From positions 1 through 64,000 of the forward strand of contig JACZWL010000009.1 of the NCBI GenBank assembly GCA_022572185.1: a stretch of DNA of 64,000 nucleotides, in the 5' to 3' direction. The notes beneath the pieces are model-generated. The model saw only the letters and a list, made by a program, of their open reading frames with translations. It had not been told where the DNA came from and ran no database searches. This DNA is from Pseudomonadota bacterium (GTDB lineage: Bacteria; Pseudomonadota; Gammaproteobacteria; Steroidobacterales; Woeseiaceae). A program made the translations under genes and the position numbers. Of the stretch, positions 36,287 to 45,033 are shown piece after piece (within the stretch, counting starts at the first letter, position 1; every line of letters starts with the position of its first letter).

Positions 36287-39200
36287 ATGAAGCATACCGA
36301 GATCGCAATCCGCCGCCCGATTACGACAACTGTGATTTTTGTGGCACTGGCGCTGGTCGGGATGATTGCTGCAAGACTACTGCCACTCGAGAAGTTTCCC
36401 GATATCGAATTCCCAGGGATCTTCATCCAGGTTCCCTACGCAGGCTCAACTCCCGAAGAAATTGAGCGCCTGATAACGCGACCGATCGAGGAAGCGCTGG
36501 CAACATTATCGGGCGTCGAGCGAATGTACTCCACGTCCAGGGAAAACCAGGCCGAGGTGTTTCTGCAGTTCGGCTGGGATGAAAGCATGGGGGTAAAGGG
36601 AATCGAGGCACGCGCCAAGGTAGACGGTATTCGCCATGAACTCCCTGCTGATGTAAGACGGGTATTCATTTTTACGGGGTCGCTGGGCGACCAGCCGGTT
36701 CTGCAGCTTAGAATTTCAAGCGACCGCGACTTGTCGAACAGCTACGATCTACTCGATCGCCTGCTCAAGAGGCCCCTTGAAAGACTCGAAGGTGTATCGC
36801 AGGTCCAGCTGCACGGTGTCGATCCGCGAGAGATTCGCATCCTGCTCGATGCGGACCGGTTGGCTGCTCATAACATAGATATTAATGAGCTTCGCCAGCT
36901 CCTCGAGCGCAGTAATTTTGCCGTCAGTGCGGGACGCATTACCGCCGGCGGCCAGCGATTCAGCGTGCGGCCACGTGGCGAATTCGCCTCACTGGACGAA
37001 ATCGGCGACATCGTTATCGATGAGAGCAACGTGCGTCTTCGCGATGTTGCCGAAATCGCCTTGCGAAGCCCCGATAGAGAGTACGGCCGCCACCTTGACC
37101 GCAAGTACGCCATCGGCGTGGCGATCAGCAAGTCGACCGGATCCAACATGGTGGACGTTACGGACCGCGTAATGGCGGAAGTGGAAAAGATCAGCCGCCT
37201 GCCACAAATGCAGGGAATCAATATCTTTTCCCTGGACAACCAGGGCGACAGCGTACGCGAATCTTTATCCGATCTGCTCAACGCCGGCATGGTGGGGGCA
37301 CTGCTGGCCCTGTTGGTTCTTTACATGTTTCTCCGGCAGGTAACAACAACTTTGATCGTGATCGCTGCAGTGCCATTCTCGTTGACAATCACGCTCGGCG
37401 TTCTGTACTTTGCCGGACTTAGTCTGAATATGCTGACCATGATGGGGCTGATGCTCGCCGTCGGCATGCTGGTGGATAATGCCGTTGTTGTGACCGAGAA
37501 CGTCTTCCGTCACCGTGCAATGCATCCTGACAAACCCCGAGAAGCGACTTTGTCAGGCGTCAATGAGGTTGGCCTTGCCGTCATCGCCGGCACGGCAACG
37601 ACGATCATTGTCTTCGTTCCAATTATGTTCGGAACGAAAACTGATATTTCCGTATTCATGACACACGTGGCCGTGACCATCATTGTCGCTTTGCTCGCAT
37701 CCCTGTTGCTCGCACAGACACTGGTGCCGATGCTGGCCGCGCGCATACGACCGCCGCCCGAACCGAAAGGCAAAGCTTTGATGGTTCGTCTGACCAAGCG
37801 CTATGTACGAAGCCTTCAGTGGATTCTGGTTCATCCGTGGAAAACCTTCGGCGGCATTTTCCTGATATGTGTTGTCGGAGTGATGCCGCTAGTGCTGCAA
37901 CTGGTCAAGTTCGACGCATTCCCGCAGGATTCGGGACGACGGTTATTCATGCCGTACCATATCGACGGACAGCATCCGCTCGAGCGAATGGAGGCCACGG
38001 TCAACACGATCGAGGAATACCTTTTCTCCCGCCAGGAAGAATTCAACATTCGCTCGATTTACAGCTACTACGACTTAGTTCGTGCCCAGTCAACCATATT
38101 GCTAACTGATGAAGACGACGCAACGCTTTCGACAAAGGAAATCATCAAGCGTATCGAGGCAGATATGCCGGTAATCGCCATCGGAAAACCGAGTTTCGAG
38201 TTCGAGCAGCAAGGTGGAGGCGAGGGGTTCAATCTGCAGGTCTTGGGTGATTCAACTGCTCGCCTGAATGCGCTCGCTGCTGACCTCGCACGCGCGCTCG
38301 CGTCAGTTGAAGGACTCAAAGACGTTCGTTCCGACGCCCAAGCCGGCGAGCGTGAAGTCCGCGTACACGTTGATCGGATACGTGCCGCAGCTGTCGGCCT
38401 TACCGTCCGGGAGATCGCGGAATCGATAGCGATTGCAATGCGCGGCGAGAATCTGCGTGAGTTTCGCGGTGATCTGGGCGAAGTCGAAGTTCGGCTGGCC
38501 TTCAGAGACAGCGACAAGCAAAGCGTGGAGCAACTGGCCAACCTGCCTCTTTATGCAGCAGACGGACGGCGAATCACGCTGGGGACCGTGGCCAGTTTTC
38601 ATGTCGGCTATGCACCTGACACGATCCAACGCGTTGACCGCCAGACCGCTGTGGTAATTTCGGCGAACCTTGACGAAGACTCCAGTCTGGAACTGGTTCG
38701 ACCAAAGGTCGAAAGCCTCATGGAGCAGTTCGAACTTCCGCCTGGCTACAGCTGGAAGTTTGGGCGTGGTTTCGACCGGCAGGATGAAACGCAGCAGATG
38801 ATGGCGACCAACATCATGCTGGGCATTGCCTGCATCTTTCTCGTCATGGCCGCGGTGTTCGAGTCTTTGCTGTTCCCGTTTTCGATCATCCTTGGTTCGA
38901 TCGTGTTTTCCATATTCGGCGTGTTTCTGTTTTTTGCGGCGACGGGCACCACATTTTCGTTCATGGCATCGATCGGCATCATGATATTGATCGGTGTCGT
39001 CGTGAATAACGGTATCGTACTCGTCGATCACATCAATAACCTGCGCCAGGAAGGTATTCCGCGAAATGAGGCGATCGTCGAAGCGGGCCGGGATCGACTG
39101 CGACCGATATTGATGACGGTAGCGACAACAATCGTCGGATTGGCGCCGCTGGCTGTTAGCACCACTCAGGTCGGCGGCGACGGGCCTCCGTATTTCCCGA

Positions 39201-39370
39201 TGGCCCGCGCCATTATCGGCGGCCTTGCATTCTCCACCATCGTCTCATTGCTGGTCGTACCCGCGCTTTACGCCTACTTCGACACACTGTCGGCCTGGGG
39301 CAGGAAAGTCATGCGGACCGCGAGAAACGCGGCGTCGCGGTCTGCACCAATCGAGAGCCCCGCCTCTTAA
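36287..39370 (+). CDS. RND (AcrB/HAE) transporter permease 2
   Basis: 1027 aa, paralogous pump with KHTEIAIRRPITTTVIFVALA at the start, porter segments with FPGIFIQVPYAGSTPEEIE, TM4 motif AVGMLVDNAVVVTENVF (Asp 397 then Asn) and GRDRLRPILMTVATTIVGLAPLA. No outer-membrane channel gene follows, so a TolC-like protein from elsewhere is needed. With permease 1 it probably forms a heterotrimer as in MdtBC, inferred from tandem arrangement. Confidence 0.9.
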   Translation: MKHTEIAIRRPITTTVIFVALALVGMIAARLLPLEKFPDIEFPGIFIQVPYAGSTPEEIERLITRPIEEALATLSGVERMYSTSRENQAEVFLQFGWDESMGVKGIEARAKVDGIRHELPADVRRVFIFTGSLGDQPVLQLRISSDRDLSNSYDLLDRLLKRPLERLEGVSQVQLHGVDPREIRILLDADRLAAHNIDINELRQLLERSNFAVSAGRITAGGQRFSVRPRGEFASLDEIGDIVIDESNVRLRDVAEIALRSPDREYGRHLDRKYAIGVAISKSTGSNMVDVTDRVMAEVEKISRLPQMQGINIFSLDNQGDSVRESLSDLLNAGMVGALLALLVLYMFLRQVTTTLIVIAAVPFSLTITLGVLYFAGLSLNMLTMMGLMLAVGMLVDNAVVVTENVFRHRAMHPDKPREATLSGVNEVGLAVIAGTATTIIVFVPIMFGTKTDISVFMTHVAVTIIVALLASLLLAQTLVPMLAARIRPPPEPKGKALMVRLTKRYVRSLQWILVHPWKTFGGIFLICVVGVMPLVLQLVKFDAFPQDSGRRLFMPYHIDGQHPLERMEATVNTIEEYLFSRQEEFNIRSIYSYYDLVRAQSTILLTDEDDATLSTKEIIKRIEADMPVIAIGKPSFEFEQQGGGEGFNLQVLGDSTARLNALAADLARALASVEGLKDVRSDAQAGEREVRVHVDRIRAAAVGLTVREIAESIAIAMRGENLREFRGDLGEVEVRLAFRDSDKQSVEQLANLPLYAADGRRITLGTVASFHVGYAPDTIQRVDRQTAVVISANLDEDSSLELVRPKVESLMEQFELPPGYSWKFGRGFDRQDETQQMMATNIMLGIACIFLVMAAVFESLLFPFSIILGSIVFSIFGVFLFFAATGTTFSFMASIGIMILIGVVVNNGIVLVDHINNLRQEGIPRNEAIVEAGRDRLRPILMTVATTIVGLAPLAVSTTQVGGDGPPYFPMARAIIGGLAFSTIVSLLVVPALYAYFDTLSAWGRKVMRTARNAASRSAPIESPAS

Positions 39371-39374
39371 GAAG

Positions 39375-39400
39375 CTCGCCCGTCAGGATAGGCTCCTACA
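39375..39400. repeat. Dispersed palindrome (copy 4)
   Basis: CTCGCCCGTCAGGATAGGCTCCTACA, in the opposite orientation to the copy at 39431-39457. The two copies lie 30 bases apart in the converging space between the RND operon and the amidase gene, like a paired REP (BIME). Confidence 0.55.
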
Positions 39401-39430
39401 ATTTTCAAATCATCCTTGCAGCACCAAGGT

Positions 39431-39457
39431 GGGAACCCGTCCTCACGGGCGATTCCC
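39431..39457. repeat. Dispersed palindrome (copy 5)
   Basis: GGGAACCCGTCCTCACGGGCGATTCCC, with arms CCCGT/ACGGG and an outer GGGAA/TTCCC pair. Forms the second half of a converging pair with copy 4, and may act as a bidirectional terminator between converging transcripts. Confidence 0.6.
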
Positions 39458-39461
39458 GGTC

Positions 39462-40841
39462 TTACGAGAAATCGGGCGGCGTCCGGTACCAATCCGTTGC
39501 CTGCTGAACCGCATGGGCTATCTGCAAGACCTGCCGGTCTTTAAACAGACGACCTGTGAACATCATGCCGACGGGAAGTCCTTTAGCGGTAAAGCCGCAG
39601 GGAATTGAGGCCGACGGCTGACCCGTGAAATCGCTGATCCCGGTGTTCTTCCAGGCGTTCCGCCGGTAATCCTCCGGCCTGTCGTTGATCGGCGCAGCCG
39701 CAATAGTCGCGGTCGGCGCAAGTAAAACATCGCACTTCGACATCAGCTCTTCACACTCTTTTGTGAATTGGCGGCGAAAGTGCTGCGCTTGTGCGTAACG
39801 GCTTGCCCGTATGCTTTCCGACTCGGCAAGGCGTCCGCGAAGTTCTTCGCTGTATGCTTCCGGATTCTGTTCGAGATTATCAGCATGGACCGCGAATGCC
39901 TCGGCGAAAGTTATGCGGGCCTCCCTGGAAGCCTGTTCGACGTTGGGAAGCTCAAGATCGATGAGCCTGGCGCCCAGCTCGCGAAGCGTTTCGAGTGCGG
40001 TATCAACGACGTCGATTACGTCGGCATAGCCGTCGAAAAAAAAGTTTCGAACAACGCCGATTTTCATCCCATCCAGCCTGACGCCCGAGCAATCAAAATC
40101 GTCCACGCCTGTGTTTTTCGCCGAGTAAGGATCATCCGGATTGTGGCCAGCGAGGACGCCAAGCATCAATGCCGCGTCTTCGACGCTGCGTGTCAGCGGC
40201 CCGACATGATCCATGGTCCAGACCAGCGGCTGCACGCCGGCCGTGCTAACCAATCCAAAAGTCGGTTTGTGCCCGACGATTCCGCAACAGTGAGCAGGTT
40301 GGCGAATCGAACATCCTGTTTCGGTACCCAATGCCGCATACGCCAGTCCCGCCGACACGGCGGATGCGGAGCCACCGCTGGAACCACCGGGATCGTGGTC
40401 GGTCGCCCAGGGGTTGCGGACCGCCCCGAAGAAAGGATTAATGCTGGTATTGCCGTAAGCCAGCTCATGGAGTCCCGTCTTGCCAAGCAACACTGCTCCT
40501 GCGTCGAGCATGCGCGTCACCGCCGCAGCGTCATACTCCGGAATCCAGTTCTCGAATAACTTCGAACCACAGCTTGTGCGAATCCCTTTGGTGGCGAACA
40601 GGTCTTTGATCGCAATTGGAATGCCGTGAAGCGATCCGCAGTCCTTTCCCTGGCTCAGTTCGTCATCCGCTTTCCGTGCCTGTTCGAGCGCGAGATCGCC
40701 CGTGACCGTAATGAAGGCGTTCAGCGTATCGTTATGCCGCTCGATCCGATCGAGCATCAACTGTGTTAATTCAATTGAACTTACTTCGCCGGATCTGAGC
40801 TTTCTGCTGACGCTTGCGATTGTTTCGTAATGAAGTTCCAA
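39462..40841 (-). CDS. Amidase signature family protein (GatA/AtzF-like)
   Basis: 459 aa with the Ser-cisSer-Lys triad: Lys in AIKDLFATKGIRT, cis-Ser in DPGGSSGGSASAV and nucleophile in GTETGCSIRQPA. The family contains glutamyl-tRNA amidotransferase subunit A and stand-alone amidases; no gatB/gatC neighbours, so a stand-alone amidase is likelier. ATG 40841 gives the usual N-terminus ETIASVSRKLRSGEVSS. That start lies 71 bases inside the end of the upstream gene, an unusual overlap. Cytoplasmic. Confidence 0.88.
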   Translation of the reverse strand: MELHYETIASVSRKLRSGEVSSIELTQLMLDRIERHNDTLNAFITVTGDLALEQARKADDELSQGKDCGSLHGIPIAIKDLFATKGIRTSCGSKLFENWIPEYDAAAVTRMLDAGAVLLGKTGLHELAYGNTSINPFFGAVRNPWATDHDPGGSSGGSASAVSAGLAYAALGTETGCSIRQPAHCCGIVGHKPTFGLVSTAGVQPLVWTMDHVGPLTRSVEDAALMLGVLAGHNPDDPYSAKNTGVDDFDCSGVRLDGMKIGVVRNFFFDGYADVIDVVDTALETLRELGARLIDLELPNVEQASREARITFAEAFAVHADNLEQNPEAYSEELRGRLAESESIRASRYAQAQHFRRQFTKECEELMSKCDVLLAPTATIAAAPINDRPEDYRRNAWKNTGISDFTGQPSASIPCGFTAKGLPVGMMFTGRLFKDRQVLQIAHAVQQATDWYRTPPDFS

Positions 40842-41613
40842 GCAGCAACAGTAGCATCAGGGAGATCATCCACCAACTGGTCGCGCCACCACCGCCGTGA
40901 CTGATTACGACTGGATGATCGAAGTGCGGATCGTCTCTGTTCGAATCTTCCAGTGGCAGAAAACTCAGCTCTGATGTGTCTTCGGGCCCATAGCTGGCCA
41001 GGAACTCACCGTCATAGGAATCGAAAAGCTCGATTAGAACATCGTAGTATCCCGTCGGGTACCCGGACACGAGCTCCGTAACCAGCACGTATTCGTCATC
41101 GCTGCTCGCACCAAATAGTTGAAACGAATCGGTGACCGCGTACTCGTTCCAGGGGCCGCCTTCGTAACTCAGGTAGACAACCGCGAAAACATCTGCATCG
41201 TCATAGTAGGTGTCAGCATCGAATAGGAGATCGATGCCCCAGTAAAACCCGTCGAAGTCGTCGTCATTGAAGAGCACGACATCGGCAGTGTAAAACCAGA
41301 AATCGTTTCCGGCACTCTGCTGCCCGCTGGGCGAAGATCGTGCCCCGCTCAATGAGAGCGCCTTATAACTATCGTCTGATTTCTCGAGTTTCGAGTACTT
41401 TTCGCGCTTGCGCTCGGGACTGCCTTGCTCGCGCTCGGGATTTCTCAGGCTCCTCGAAATTCTGATTTCAACGGTATCACCTGCCGTTGCCGTAACATCC
41501 AGCGCCCACAGCTCGGTGCTCACAGCACTGAGAAAAAGCATGGTTGAAACAATTCCGAAGTAGATTCTTCGGTGCAGACCATTATTTCCTTTTACAGCTG
41601 TCATCTCGTTCAC
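40771..41613 (-). CDS. GlyGly-CTERM-anchored secreted protein (choice-of-anchor H type)
   Basis: 280 aa: signal peptide (YFGIVSTMLFLSAVSTELWA), a basic linker (ERKREKYSKLEK), an Asp/Tyr-rich beta domain (ADVVLFNDDDFDGFYWGID and FDSYDGEFLASYGPEDTSELSFLP, as in choice-of-anchor H proteins), and a C-terminal GGGGATSWW plus hydrophobic segment plus basic tail. This is the GlyGly-CTERM sorting signal cleaved by rhombosortase. Product is probably surface-exposed via type II secretion. No rhombosortase gene is in the window. The end overlaps the amidase start by 71 bp. Confidence 0.8.
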   Translation of the reverse strand: MNEMTAVKGNNGLHRRIYFGIVSTMLFLSAVSTELWALDVTATAGDTVEIRISRSLRNPEREQGSPERKREKYSKLEKSDDSYKALSLSGARSSPSGQQSAGNDFWFYTADVVLFNDDDFDGFYWGIDLLFDADTYYDDADVFAVVYLSYEGGPWNEYAVTDSFQLFGASSDDEYVLVTELVSGYPTGYYDVLIELFDSYDGEFLASYGPEDTSELSFLPLEDSNRDDPHFDHPVVISHGGGGATSWWMISLMLLLLLGTSLRNNRKRQQKAQIRRSKFN

Positions 41614-41839
41614 CCGTTATCCGTGAGCTACTTCCTTGTCGCCATTAGGCCCTGTAAGCGCTGAATCACGACTGAACTCCTGCTGGATAGTTGTTCATCG
41701 TTCGTTCAGGTTTTGAGTCAAAGACGCAAAGTCGCTGGCGGCCGGCCTGGAAGCCGGGCGGCTGCCGCCCCACAAATCACTTTTCTTCGCTCGGACATGT
41801 GTGCCAACATATCGCCCGGCACCGGCTCATCCACTTCTT

Positions 41840-42802
41840 ATGTCACAGCAGCCACCAGGCGATTCGACTAGTACGGCCATCGCGTTCCTGCTTTTTGGTG
41901 TAGCGGGCGGATTAGGTCTTGACCTTTGTGCGAAGGCATTGCTCGTCGACTATGCGCTACAGCAGTTTATTTTCCTGCGAACCATATTCGGCTTGCTGAT
42001 TTTCCTCGCAATGATGCGCCGGTTCGGCGGCTTCGATAGCCTGAAAACCAAAGTATGGCCATGGCACTTGCTTCGCACGCTGCTCGCGTCTGGCGCAATG
42101 TTCGGCTTCTTTTTCGGCCTGGCACGCATGCCGCTCATCAATGCGCTGACCTTGGGATTCACCGCACCGCTGATGGTAACCGCCCTCTCCGTCCCGTTTC
42201 TCGGTGAGCATGTTGGCTGGCGGCGCTGGACGGCCGTCGTGTTCGGCTTTATTGGCGTGCTCATTATCCTGCGTCCCGGTGCCGGCTTTATGACACCCGC
42301 CGCTCTTGCAATTATCGCCGCTGCCTTCTGCTATGCCTGTCTGGCAATAACCGCCCGGAAACTGTCCATCACGGAGACGAGCTTCTCGCTGTCCGTATAT
42401 GTCATTACCGGCCCCTTGCTGATTTCAGGCCTGTTGCTCCCGGGCAACTGGTCTGCACCGAGTGCTTCGGGATGGATGCTGTTCTTGCTTGCCGGTATGT
42501 GCTCTACCGCCGCCTGGATTGGAATTATCGGCGGTTACCGGCGTGCCTCTCCGGCGATGCTTGCGCCGTTCGAGTATACGGCCCTGATCGGCGGTGCGAT
42601 TGCCGGCTACTACATCTGGCATGAAGTCCCCGACCGATGGGTCCTCACAGGCGCGCTTGTCATTATCGGAAGCGGCTTGTTTGTTGTTTATCGAGAACTG
42701 GGCAGCGCCCTATCGAACAGATATTTGCGTGTCTTCACTGCCGCCGGTACTGCGGCCATGGCTCGCCGCCGAAGGCGCAAGCGATTAGATTCAACTGAAT
42801 AA
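41840..42802 (+). CDS. EamA/DMT superfamily transporter
   Basis: 320 aa with ten predicted helices in two EamA repeats. Start ATG 41840 (MSQQPPGDS) avoids a non-family extension to 41801. Motifs: LLFGVAGGLGLDLCAKALL, TLGFTAPLMVTALSVPFLGEHVGWRRW (first repeat end) and PFEYTALIGGAIAGYYIWHEVPDRW (second repeat end). It likely exports metabolites or amino acids across the inner membrane. Convergent with the BKACE gene, 3' ends overlapping by 12 bases. Confidence 0.88.
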   Translation: MSQQPPGDSTSTAIAFLLFGVAGGLGLDLCAKALLVDYALQQFIFLRTIFGLLIFLAMMRRFGGFDSLKTKVWPWHLLRTLLASGAMFGFFFGLARMPLINALTLGFTAPLMVTALSVPFLGEHVGWRRWTAVVFGFIGVLIILRPGAGFMTPAALAIIAAAFCYACLAITARKLSITETSFSLSVYVITGPLLISGLLLPGNWSAPSASGWMLFLLAGMCSTAAWIGIIGGYRRASPAMLAPFEYTALIGGAIAGYYIWHEVPDRWVLTGALVIIGSGLFVVYRELGSALSNRYLRVFTAAGTAAMARRRRRKRLDSTE

Positions 42803-43630
42803 CTGCCTGACGTCATCCGCCGTAGCCACCGGCCGGCCGGCAGAGCGCCCATGCGCGCCAGCCAGACGCACCAGTGCTGCATTATCCGGCGCCTCGGATC
42901 CATCAGGCATCAGCAAATTATTCTCGAATCCGACCCGTGCATGGCCATTGGCGGTTGCGGCGTACTGTGATGCCTCGTCTTCCAGAGGGCCGAAACAACA
43001 GACTGCCCATGGAATACGCTGATCGCCCAGCGCGCGCCGGTATGCGTCGATATCCCTGGGATCACCACAATCGTTCGTGCCGTATCGGCCAAGCACAAAA
43101 AGAACGAATGGCAGGTCCTCGTCAAATATTCCGCGCCGCCGCAATCCTTCGAACCACTCGACTTCCTGCGGCGAATACAGAATGTATTGCGGCATCACTT
43201 TGTTCGATCGCAGCCACGCAAAGAATCGGCTGGCGTCACCCACGATGTCCGGGTCAGGTATGAGCTCGCGCAGGGCGATGGACACCGCCTCGGGTTTCAA
43301 ATCTTTCACAACCGCCATCTGCTGCTCTGCTGAATAGATGCCGCAGGCTTCGGTCGTAATCTGTATGACCAGGCGATTTCCGACCTGCTCGAGCACCGCA
43401 CTGATAGCCGCGCGATAACGTTGCGGATCCAGTGTGTGTCGTTCCGACTCATCCCGCACATGGAGGTGAAGTATCGATGCGCCACTGTCAAGAATTGCCT
43501 GTGCGTTTTCCGCAAGTTCCCGCGGTGACAATGGAATCCCTGAGTGATCTGCCTTGCCGCGGCGCGCGCCGTTGGGCGCCGACATGACGATAAACGGAAT
43601 TTCTTCCCTGGCGTCAGACCTGCCCGTCAT
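42791..43630 (-). CDS. BKACE family enzyme (DUF849, beta-keto acid cleavage)
   Basis: 279 aa TIM-barrel enzyme with zinc motif LHLHVRDE near residue 57 and PFVLFVLGRYGTN. The BKACE family cleaves beta-keto acids with acetyl-CoA (e.g. Kce acts on 3-keto-5-aminohexanoate in lysine fermentation). Which beta-keto acid is used is not evident. Its start overlaps the stop of the aminotransferase by four bases (ATGA), so a beta-keto or semialdehyde substrate made by transamination is plausible. Confidence 0.88.
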   Translation of the reverse strand: MTGRSDAREEIPFIVMSAPNGARRGKADHSGIPLSPRELAENAQAILDSGASILHLHVRDESERHTLDPQRYRAAISAVLEQVGNRLVIQITTEACGIYSAEQQMAVVKDLKPEAVSIALRELIPDPDIVGDASRFFAWLRSNKVMPQYILYSPQEVEWFEGLRRRGIFDEDLPFVLFVLGRYGTNDCGDPRDIDAYRRALGDQRIPWAVCCFGPLEDEASQYAATANGHARVGFENNLLMPDGSEAPDNAALVRLAGAHGRSAGRPVATADDVRQLFS

Positions 43631-44952
43631 GCAGCGAAGACCGTATTGAATACCGTGTTGAGCCTTCCCGCCAGTTCATCCAGGTGTTTGCTTTCGACAA
43701 TGAATGGTGGCGCAAGCAGTATGTGGGCGCCGCGTTTTCCATCGACCGACCCCGCGCCCGGATAGCAGATTAATCCTGCATCCATCGCAGCTGATTTGAT
43801 CTTCGACGCCAGCTTTTCTTCGGCCGGGAACGGCTCTTTTGTTTCTCTGTCAGCAACGAGTTCAATACCGGCGAACAAGCCGCGACCGCGAATGTCGCCC
43901 ACATTTGGATGATCGCCGATTGACTTGTGCAATACGTCAAAAAGTTCCCGGCCCATTGCAGCAACCTTCGTCAACAGCTCCTGTTCGTCGAGGCATCTTT
44001 GTACCGCAACGCCGGCGGCACAGGCCGTAGCGTGCCCGATGTAAGTATGCCCGTGCTCGAAACCGCCCGACAAAGACGCGATAGCATCGACAACATGTTT
44101 TCTCGCGAGGGTCGCGGCGATCGGTTGGTACCCAGCGCCCAGGCCCTTGGCCATCGTTACGATGTCGGGCAGCACATCGTCTTGCTCATGAGCGAAGAAA
44201 CTTCCCGTGCGCCCCGAGCCACACATTACCTCGTCGGCGATAAACAGGACGTCATGCTCATCGCAGATTTGCCGAATCTCGCGAAAATAGCCGTCCACCG
44301 GCGGAACCGCTCCGAGCGTTGCGCCAACAACCGGCTCGGCGATAAACGCCGCTGTTTTGTCGGCGCCAATCTCTTCGATCGCTCGCCGAAGATCACCGGC
44401 AGCACGACGTCCATAGTCCGCTTCGGCCTCGCCGCTGCTCTTGTGGCGATACGCATAGCAGGGTGCAATGCGCGGCCAGTCATGAATAACGCTTTCATAA
44501 TGCACCCGGCGAGACAAATTGCCTGTGACCGACAATGCGCCCATGGTATTGCCGTGATAGCTGAATTGCCGGCTAATGACGATCGTCTTGCCCGGGCGAT
44601 CCGCCGCCTGACAGTACTGCCAGGCGAGTTTCAGCGCCGTTTCGTTGGCTTCGGAGCCACCGGAAGTGAAGTAGATACGGGCGCCCGATTCCGCGAATCG
44701 TGACGCCAATCTGTCGGCTAACTCTTCCTGCGGCTCGTTGGTGAAAAAAGCCGTATGTGCGAATGCCAGGTTGCCGATCTGCTTTTGGACGGCAGCAACG
44801 ACCGCCTCGTGGCCATGACCGAGACAGGAAACCGCTGCGCCACCGCTCATATCCAGGTACTGATCACCGGAATCGCTATACAGGTACATGCCCTCCCCGC
44901 GAACAGCAACGGGATAGTCGTGCCCAAGATCACGATAAAAAACTGAAGACAC
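43627..44952 (-). CDS. Class III (omega) aminotransferase
   Basis: 441 aa PLP enzyme, fold type I. Motifs: YTSGGSEANE-type pocket (YFTSGGSEANETALK), FIADEVMCGSGRTGSFFA, and TMAKGLGAGYQPIAATLA holding the PLP lysine, then EHGHTYIGHATACAAG. GTG 44952 follows AGGAG at nine bases; the upstream extension to 45039 is not family-like. It feeds the BKACE gene in an overlapping operon. Substrate likely a beta- or omega-amino acid, or an amine. Confidence 0.88.
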   Translation of the reverse strand: MSSVFYRDLGHDYPVAVRGEGMYLYSDSGDQYLDMSGGAAVSCLGHGHEAVVAAVQKQIGNLAFAHTAFFTNEPQEELADRLASRFAESGARIYFTSGGSEANETALKLAWQYCQAADRPGKTIVISRQFSYHGNTMGALSVTGNLSRRVHYESVIHDWPRIAPCYAYRHKSSGEAEADYGRRAAGDLRRAIEEIGADKTAAFIAEPVVGATLGAVPPVDGYFREIRQICDEHDVLFIADEVMCGSGRTGSFFAHEQDDVLPDIVTMAKGLGAGYQPIAATLARKHVVDAIASLSGGFEHGHTYIGHATACAAGVAVQRCLDEQELLTKVAAMGRELFDVLHKSIGDHPNVGDIRGRGLFAGIELVADRETKEPFPAEEKLASKIKSAAMDAGLICYPGAGSVDGKRGAHILLAPPFIVESKHLDELAGRLNTVFNTVFAA

Positions 44953-45033
44953 TCTGGGCCTCTCCTGAATTTCTGTTTGCCGGCCTGCCTGTCGCGTCTG
45001 TACTATAAACAAAAATAATCGAAGGAACCGCCA

